From positions 1 to 64,000 of the forward strand of contig RCAB01000153.1 in NCBI GenBank assembly GCA_003640385.1: a DNA stretch of 64,000 nt. Direction: 5' to 3'. Positions 56,882 through 64,000 of this stretch are shown piece by piece. Position 1 is the first letter of the stretch, and the number at the start of each line of letters is the position of its first letter. The stretch comes from Setaria digitata (taxonomy: Eukaryota > Nematoda > Chromadorea > Rhabditida > Setariidae). The notes beneath the pieces are model-generated. The model did no database searches. It saw only the letters and a list, made by a program, of their open reading frames with translations, and was not told the origin of the DNA. A program made the position numbers and the translations under genes.

Positions 56882-56886
56882 TATAT
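56863..56886. repeat. (AT)12 microsatellite
   Basis: A pure AT run in intergenic DNA about 420 bp beyond the 3' end of the 57309-60695 gene. Similar shorter runs occur at about 7618-7636, 33940-33966 and 47182-47198. Confidence 0.9.
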
Positions 56887-57308
56887 GATATTAGTCGTGT
56901 ACATCATCACAAAAAATTGTTTGATAGTAATTGCCCAAATTATCCATACATTCATTTTCGCATGGTTAATAAATGTTAAAATATAGTGAATAACTAATAG
57001 GTACGTTTAATCGTAACTTACGCTGATGAAAAACATTATATTATAGGCCTATCTGTACTCCTTCAGACAAATTTCAGAAATGTAAAATATTTATTGAGCA
57101 AGTTATAAAAGGTGTTATGAATAATCTCCACGTTAAGCACTCCGAATTTCATAAAATATTCTAGAAGGAATTATGATTCATCAAATCACAAACTATAATT
57201 TTACAATTATTTTACAGAATCAAATAATTACAAGTTGAAGCAATCTCAAATGAACCACTGAAATCACAAATTAAGAAGTGAATTGTGAATAATGCCACAT
57301 CTAGAATT

Positions 57309-60300
57309 TCATGCAGGATTTGATGAAAACGTTGTATGCAAAATTTTCATTTGACGTAGTGGTGGGCAGTTCACTGCTTGATAATACGGACCATGGATGA
57401 TATCCAACAGCTGCAAATAAAATGGAAAAGAAAACACCTGCAAATAAAAAAAAAAAAGAAAAAACAGAAAAACAAAAGGCAAGAATGAAAACAAAAAATA
57501 TTAAGTTTTCCAACATCCATAATAATTAAAAATTGTTAATATAATGCATGATAATTCACAATTAAAGCTAAAGAATAAAAAATAAATTCCAACAAAAAAA
57601 GAAACAAGAACGTGACTCACTAATTAATAACCAGTCACGCAGATTAATTCAGATCTTAAAAAGCATTTTTTTTTGCAGTTCATTATTAGCATAAAAGAAA
57701 TAGAAAAATATCATTTCTTGCATGCAAACGATGAACCAGAACATTATTAGTTCACAGATTCAACTTTAGCCGAAGTGGTTAATGCTTAAATTATCGACTA
57801 CGAAGTGAAGAACAATGATTATTGGGCACAAAAGAAAAACATTCCGAAACACTGAAAAAGAACCACATTAAAGAACAAAAGCATTTCTTGGTATTTGAAC
57901 AATCAAAAAATGATCATCGAACCTATTTTCGGGTGGTAAATTCTTTTCAGATGTAGATAGGCAATCATGACAACATGCAATAATTAGCGTCACTAATTGT
58001 CACTACTGTAGTATGTCACAAGCAGTGGTTAGTAGCAGCATTACCAGTTTCCAGGCTCAGTATTTTATAAAATTAACAAATACTTTTGTCACACTTTAGA
58101 AAACCACTTTTTAACCAATAAATTATAAGTAACTGGGCTTAATGTAATGGTGTATTTTCGTAATTAAACTGTCTGAATGATAGTTCACAAACCTGCTCAC
58201 GTTTGATGCTCGCTGCACGACTTATTTTATATAAATGGTCGATTTCACAAACAAGTTCACTACGTCTTATGCTGCTAACAGACGAATCGTATTTCCTGAA
58301 TGAAATTATTTTTATATAAATCCAGCGATTTTTTTGTGTTTTACTATAATATGTGGAACCAAAGTTGGACAGACAAAAAAAAGGTTCGTAACGGCGGGTT
58401 AGATGGATTAGAAGCATGAAATACGATGTTACTGCAAGTTATTAAATTTTAGAGAAGGAATATTAAGGTAGTATTTGTTACTAAATTGAAAACCCAATAC
58501 TAACTCAAGTAGTAGCTTTATTTGTGAGCGTACACGGTCATCGTAACGTCGAAGTGCAACAGCAAATGCGGAGACGAAATCAGCTGAATCGCTCTTCAAA
58601 ATTGCTGAAGCTGTAGCGTGAAATCCAGGAAGAGTTCGTTTCAGTGAACCCAGGACAGTCTGCACGGCTGCATGCAACGAATGCGAGTCAGACCCAGGCT
58701 ATTAAAATATGATCATATATAAATTAATTGATTTTACCTTTATCGCTGAATAACACACCGTTATAATATCATTCGAAGACATTTTTAGAATTAGAGTGAT
58801 GGAAATCACAAAAATATTTGTTGCTTTTCTTGATTAAAATACCTGTGATAGAAATGGATGTGGCTTTAGATTTGACGTCTGAACCAACTGCATCAACGAA
58901 GTTGGTTCACTAGTAGAATGCACGAGTTGATTCTGAACACTTTTTCGAGCATCAACTAACACTTCCTTTGGCTTACTATATATAGAACTGCCACAACAAC
59001 ACTTCGATACACTGTCAACTAGTCGTGGCGAAATATGTACTGTAGTTGTAGGTATAACAGCCAAATGATTCATTTGTGAATTGGTCAATTGTTGGCCTAA
59101 AATCTGCCCATTTTACTTATTGAAAGAATGGACAAATTAAAACTGTTTTTACGAGAATCAATAAAATCTATCCTGAACAGAAAATATCTTAATTTGATGT
59201 GAAATGCATGACAAATTTTCAAAGAACTTATACCTAACTCCTAGTAAAATCACGACAGAAGATTTATTTATAATGAATGAATTACCACTATTGGATTTAG
59301 TAAACCGTAACCATATTTAGATCTCATAAAATTTTAATATTGAAGAAATTTATTAAAAACTAAAAGATGTGGAAACTTATCAGGTGAATCTAGATCGCTA
59401 ATAGCCTAATCAGCAGATATAATGGATTTAACAGCCATTGTTCAACTTAGTTTTTCGGTTTGCACAACCCACATACATTATTTTATCATCGGATATACAG
59501 TATATTTCGTAAACCGCAACCATATTACTAATGTTACAAAAAATTATTATATCTTCAATAAAGCATTGAACGCTGCCTTTTTAAATCATAACTATAATTC
59601 AATTAATTATTTTTACAAACTAATAAACGAACTTGATGCAGTAGAATTCGGTGTGAAATTCTGATCTAATTCAATGCGATTAACGTAATCATTATGAGCT
59701 TTTCCAACAAGATCATCAGCAGTGTATGCATTTTTCGTACAGTCGGAATGAGATCCTTTTCTCAAGTTCATTAATTGTTGTACCAAGTGCATGTACTGGT
59801 TTAACTCTTCATGCACTTCTCGAAAACCTCGGAATTCATACGAATTATCCAGCGACGGATCCTGTCAAAAAAAAAAAGGAATGTAATCACAGGAACTTCG
59901 TTAACTGTAGCATCCTGAAAAAGTAAACAACAAAAATTAATCTTAGGCATCACTGATGCAATAATTAATACTGCAAATGATATCGCCAACATATTCATAA
60001 ATTATGAGGCAACAGTGGAAAATATCATTACTGAAAAACATCTCTTTCACACGCTCAACTATCAAAACTGTTTAAGAAGGTTTTCACCGTACTGTCACAC
60101 TGCTTATGTTCAAAACTAACAACATGTAGAATAAATCATAAATTAAACTTGCATGATCTAGGCATGAGTTTTAAATCAAAAGAATGATCTAAAAATCTCT
60201 AAGATTCTCAGACAAGAATTTTTGAACCTCATGCACGAATAATAATAATAATAATATTAATGTTATAATAATAACAATTAATAATAATAATAACGGCCTA

Positions 60301-60695
60301 TATTCGCCTTGCAATTTTTTGCTATTAATTTCACAGTTGATATTTTCATTAAAATAGCTGTAATTACAATACTTAATAAAGATCGTTATGAAATAAATTT
60401 ATTAGTGCTGATAAAAAAAAAAATCGAAATCAAAAAAAAAAAAAATACTTCGATTTGTTTCATAAATTTACAGCCTAAAATTTTAAATTACTTTGCAGCT
60501 TCTTTTACTATCCTGCTCCAATTCATTGGATTCCATTTTCTCCGTGAACAATAATGCCATGTCAACCCGTTCAATCTCCCTTCGTTGTTTACGAAGTTCT
60601 TCTGCTACATCCAGTTGTATATTTCTTATAAGACCATTCGAGCGATTTGACTTTACACCCTTATTTTTTGTTCCCTTGCTAGCGGTTCGTATCAT
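57309..60695 (-). CDS. Unrecognised 361-aa protein with coiled-coil-like segments
   Basis: Six exons: 60492-60695, 59633-59861, 58843-59096, 58505-58698, 58193-58295, 57309-57410. Every junction keeps frame (phases 0, 1, 0, 2, 0) and GT/AG borders, which is strong evidence for a real gene. The start ATG follows directly after a TTTTAG acceptor, so either a spliced leader is added there or more 5' exons exist. I do not recognise the family. The N-terminus is basic (Lys/Arg/Asn). A charged heptad-like helix (DVAEELRKQRREIERVDMAL) and a second helical segment (FREVHEELNQYMHLVQQLMN) follow, then a Ser/Thr/Gln-rich linker with a KCCCGSS cluster. The C-terminal half, from LHAAVQTVLGSLKRTL to KREQLLDIIHG, looks all-helical. 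No signal peptide or membrane segment was seen, so it is probably intracellular. A possible poly(A) signal lies at 57090-57095 (minus). Confidence 0.75.
60238..60294. repeat. Impure AAT microsatellite in intron
   Basis: AATAAT blocks within the first intron (59862-60491) of the minus-strand gene. The rest of this 630-bp intron shows nothing else apart from A runs near 60412-60445. Confidence 0.85.
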
Positions 60696-61835
60696 CTAAA
60701 ATTAAAAATTATCTTTAAAAAAAGAAAAAAAAAAAAAAGTCTTTTATGATCTATTTCATACGAGGAAATCAAAATACTGTTCAGCGTTTGAATTAATTAA
60801 TTCAAATAGAATGCACATGCTTTATGGCCAGAAAGATGAAAAGCTTTCCATTAGTTATTGTAACTGGAACGCAGCAAATAAAACTCATATAATCCGCACT
60901 TAATTACACGATAATTCATCGCTTATAACTCATTGTTTTATAATCTACCTGCCATTTTCACCAATTCTTCATGTTACGAAACATAAAGCAATCACTTAAT
61001 TCTTATTAAATTATTCTTCCCGCAAATTACAATACATCTCTGCTTCATTCTTTCTCGCTTATGCAATATCCAAAAAGCGCTTGCTCAAATATGACCAAAA
61101 TATTAAATGTTAAAAAGATCTTTTGCCTACCATTTATTAACATCTTTTTTTTTTTTCCGGTAACAACTAACACACATTTCTCATACAGAATATAGAAAAT
61201 TCATACAGAAGTATATTCATAGTAATATCGTCATTACCAGACAAATCCATTTAAAAATTTCTAACCCCTCATAAATCTTCATAAAAACCACGGAGTTATT
61301 TAATAAGTGATGCATAATTAGTACAAATATGAACTATAAATAACTCGGGAATATGAGAAGCGATCAGAATAACAGTGATACCTAATAAGTTCACAGAATG
61401 TGCTATCAAGAAAATAAAAAAAAAAAAAAACCACTAAACGATTGGCTTTTTTTTCTTCTAGTGTGCGTTTTAGTTGATTTACAAAACTTCATCTACTCAA
61501 TCATATAACAAAGCATAACAAATTGAAGGTGTCTTTTTTTTTCCTCCTTCTAGTTTCGCGTGATTTCACGGCACTAGCATTATAGCATCACATCAAACAT
61601 ACGCTTATTTTTCACGTTCCCACGTCCACATGATCAAAGATATATGACGAATACCAAATAATAATATACATGCGAGATCATTCATGGAAAGTTCGATAAA
61701 TTAAACTATAAAAGCATTAGCTAGTAATTCTGATATTACAGACACAACATTTGAATACCTGCCATTATGTTTTGAAGCCGAACTTTCAGAATGAGTTTAG
61801 ATCTTACAGTGAAATAAAAGAAATTCAAATCTGAA

Positions 61836-61891
61836 GAATCTGAATGAATATGTGACCAACGTGAATCTGAATACGAATACGTGACCAACGT
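61836..61891. repeat. Imperfect tandem duplication, 27-29 bp
   Basis: Two copies of GAATCTGAAT-(AC)GAATA(T/C)-GTGACCAACGT head to tail, at 61836-61862 and 61863-61891. Confidence 0.85.
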
Positions 61892-61943
61892 TGAAACCTG
61901 CTGTACGTCACGCTGAAACACAACCTTCGCGTTGACAAATCAT

Positions 61944-62260
61944 AATACTGCTATTTACAGTCAGATGAATTTGAACCGTAAAATGAGGTACTTTAAACGA
62001 ATTAACAAGGAGCAAAAGTCAACTGCTAATCTTTCAAAATGTATTTAAAGAAATATATAAAATGTAAGGAATATGATATGATATGAACTTCGATATGATA
62101 CGTATCATGAAGATGACTATCGCAATAAACTAGTACTTAGCTCGGCTTATCATTCTCGATGACTAATTAATTCCTAGCACTATGATGAAACCTTTTAACA
62201 CTAAATAAATGACTTCTCTCCTAATTTAAATAATACTGCTCCTTACAGTCAGATGAATTT
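61944..62260. repeat. Dispersed 29-bp direct repeat pair
   Basis: Copies at 61944-61972 and 62232-62260 share AATACTGCT-(AT/CC)-TTACAGTCAGATGAATTT, 27 of 29 positions. Each contains a TTACAG that would serve as a plus-strand 3' splice site. Confidence 0.8.
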
Positions 62261-62891
62261 AACATCACACAATTCCTGCAATCTTATCACAGTTTATAAT
62301 TTCCCTAGAAGGCATATAGATAAGATCAGCTGAATTTTAAGATTGTATCTTCTGCGGAAATTTCTCAGTGCATCAGAGATAATAAAGCTAATTAGTAAAA
62401 AAGGAAAAAAAAAGCAAAAATCAAAGATTGAAAGTCAAAAAGCCCCGCAGTTGAAACGTTAGCAAAATATGCAAAAACACGCGAATTACGGCTGATAATT
62501 CATAATTTAAATAATAAAGCTGTTACACACGACTGGGTTTTTAGGCCTCTTGTGAAAAACATTAGTCGTAGTTTCACGTGGCAAAAGAGGTCGATTACTT
62601 ACGTGAACTTACGTAGTGTTCAGTAATGCATTTGTGGAGGTTATTTTTTTGAATGCTGTACGTTTATTTTTCGGAAATTTCAAATGTAAAATCACTGTGA
62701 CGCTAAGTTCAAGCTGATAAATCTCAAACGCAATACACGTCGGAATTAATAAATTTTCTCAAATGTTTCTAAATTATTTCGATTGATTTGATGAAATGAA
62801 TTTATTATTACTTTAGCAAGGTGTTTTGTAGAAATTAGCTACATATTGACTTGCTTCAAAGCCGTATCAATCATGTATCAGTCTTGATATA

Positions 62892-62993
62892 ATGGTGTGT
62901 AGGATCTTTGTTAAGGAACTCAATTGGCTTATTATTAAACAGTATCCTATATCAAAATTGAGAAATATTGTCATAAAATCAGTTGATATGCGA
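62892..62993 (+). CDS. Candidate first exon of the ankyrin gene
   Basis: The ATG at 62892 opens a frame (MVCRIFVKELNWLIIKQYPI...). It reaches a possible phase-0 donor (CGA|GTATTT) at 62993 that would join the exon at 63149 in frame. The donor is weak and no similarity was recognised. Confidence 0.25.
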
Positions 62994-63148
62994 GTATTTT
63001 ATGGCAGAGGTGGAGAGAAAAAAATGTGAACATCTCGGTAGAGATCACGTTTCTTTTCAAATGTAACGTCTGAAAAAAAAAAAAGCCGTTGTTGCTAAAC
63101 TGTCATCATCATTTTTTGCTTTATAATTTTAGGAATTCTTTTTTTTAG

Positions 63149-63432
63149 GTGTTCAAATTTGGAAAGGGAAGTTTTATTAAAATTTTACACGGAGGAATGG
63201 CATTAGCATCAGGTTCGAAGACAAATGTACTTCATTTGCTAGCAGCAAGTTCTACTCCGACAGCATTGGATGCAGTGCAAAATTTACTCAGAACAGGCCA
63301 GAAACACGTTAACGAACATGAAGATGAAGGTTTAACAGCGTTACATGTAGCTGCTGCATGGGATAATTTGGCAATGTGTCAGTTACTGTTGTATTTTGGT
63401 GCGGATCCCTTTCAGGAAGATAATAACGGAAG
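63149..63432 (+). CDS. Ankyrin-repeat protein exon, ANKLE1/LEM-3-like (partial)
   Basis: The exon runs from a TTTTTTTAG acceptor to a consensus GTAAGT donor and continues beyond the window. It encodes about 94 residues with ankyrin-repeat signatures: TNVLHLLAASS (start of one repeat) and GLTALHVAAAWDNLAMCQLL followed by YFGADPFQEDNNGR. The second block closely resembles the repeat of ANKLE1 (LPLHVAAAWG-type; C. elegans LEM-3), a LEM-domain, GIY-YIG endonuclease that resolves DNA bridges at cell division. The LEM and nuclease domains would lie to the right and cannot be seen, so only the ankyrin call is firm. The translation start is either the in-exon ATG at 63197 or in an upstream exon; the frame opens with GTG at 63149, which is not a plausible animal start. 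Confidence 0.75.
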
Positions 63433-64000
63433 GTAAGTGATCATTCCTTACACTTTAGATTAATTTTTCCGGATGTTAGTTGCCGTCGAAAATTTTGGCA
63501 AGCATGAAAATTTTCGGTTTTTTTTTTGTCCTTTTTCTGTCCCTACTTTTTAATTTTCTTAATACAGTAACATAAGGAACGTTATTCTAAATTAGTTTTG
63601 AAATTTCTATTAATTCCCACAGCTTATTTACTAATTTTTCATGTTCGCCATCTATTCATTCATTGTTTATAGCAGTATGCGGCCGCTTAGTATAAAACTT
63701 CTTTCTGTTAAAAAATTTTATCCATTGTAAGTGAGCAAACTGATTGAATTTAATGAGTAAATTCCAAATATTAAGAAGAAATTTTTTAAATGAATATTTA
63801 TTTCCAGAAGTTTTCCACTTTCTATAAAACACTAATTATTTCCCATTATTGATACTGAAGCATTAACATAATCGATATTTTTAAAACGTAGCTTTCTCTT
63901 ATAAAAGATTTAACATTAAAATTATGGAAGTGGTAGTTTGTTTGGTAAAAAAAGAAAACTTCTAAGTTTTAATTCTTGGCTTTCTCCATCGAATTTATGG
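63433..64000. other. Probable intron of the ankyrin gene
   Basis: 568 bp after a GTAAGT donor, AT-rich, with no further exon recognised before the window edge. Confidence 0.6.

Larger units (their letters stand above)
48556..57308. other. Gene-free, repeat-rich stretch between two minus-strand genes
   Basis: 8.75 kb holding the promoter side of the surface-protein gene (right of 48555) and the 3' end of the unrecognised gene (left of 57309). It contains AAT-rich tracts, TA runs, an assembly duplication at 54811-55163 and many A/T runs. No convincing exon was found. Minus frames at 48600-48869 and 53102-53350 are low-complexity. Confidence 0.55.
60696..63148. other. Divergent upstream region with small duplications
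   Basis: 2.45 kb between the minus-strand 361-aa gene and the plus-strand ankyrin exon; promoters of both may lie here. It contains a tandem duplication at 61836-61891, a dispersed 29-bp pair (61944 and 62232) and a candidate first exon at 62892-62993 for the ankyrin gene. Confidence 0.55.

Noticed and set aside
57301..57516. Second frame (71 aa) through the last exon of the 361-aa gene
   Set aside because: The phase-0 junction from CAG|GTTTGT at 58193 selects the other frame (LLDIIHGP...), which fits better.
59801..59998. Alternative upstream acceptor (TTTTTCAG, ending near 59915) giving a short extra exon in the 361-aa gene
   Set aside because: It would need an intron of about 29 nt to rejoin the good frame at 59861, and reading straight through gives a stop.

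Overview
This window is nuclear DNA of a nematode, probably a spirurid or filarial-type worm. The genes are broken by many short-to-medium introns with GT/AG borders and the nematode-style 3' splice site TTTTCAG. The DNA is extremely AT-rich, with A/T homopolymers and AAT/TAA microsatellites throughout. The recognisable proteins (ARP3, dynactin p25, a stand-alone peptide-amidating lyase, a LIV-1-type ZIP transporter) are animal ones. The species call is an inference from style and gene content; no marker in the window names it. No bacterial operon, tRNA, rRNA, CRISPR, transposase or viral gene was found.

Layout, left to right. (1) 1-709, minus strand: the N-terminal part of a ZIP (SLC39, LIV-1 subfamily) metal transporter that continues off the left edge. 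(2) 710-10822: about 10 kb of apparently gene-free, repeat-rich DNA. (3) 10823-17514, minus: seven exons encoding a secreted or membrane-anchored peptidyl-alpha-hydroxyglycine alpha-amidating lyase (PAL) of 400 aa. (4) 17515-22172: a shared upstream region between divergent genes, with a consensus CRE palindrome about 190 bp upstream of the PAL start codon. (5) 22173-25880, plus: ten exons of ARP3 (426 aa). (6) 28320-29851, plus: four exons of dynactin subunit 5/p25 (187 aa), same orientation as ARP3. (7) 31550-48555, minus: a gene with very long introns for a cysteine-rich, three-finger-like (Ly6/activin-receptor-ectodomain-like) surface protein with a probable GPI tail. I assembled it from phase-matched exons, and one further 75-nt frame-preserving candidate exon sits inside its 11.7-kb intron. 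(8) 48556-57308: gene-free, repeat-rich. (9) 57309-60695, minus: six phase-matched exons of a 361-aa protein with coiled-coil-like segments that I do not recognise. (10) 60696-63148: divergent upstream region. (11) 63149-63432, plus: one exon with ankyrin repeats resembling ANKLE1/LEM-3, continuing off the right edge.

All splice models come from reading phase, GT/AG borders and family similarity by eye; none was checked against transcripts. Functionally the genes are ordinary animal genes: actin branching (ARP3), the dynactin pointed-end complex (p25), neuropeptide amidation (PAL) and metal import (ZIP). The points most worth a second look are the unrecognised 361-aa gene, the surface-protein gene with its possible cassette exon, an apparent active-site difference in the PAL, and assembly scars: five single-N positions, each flanked by duplicated sequence.
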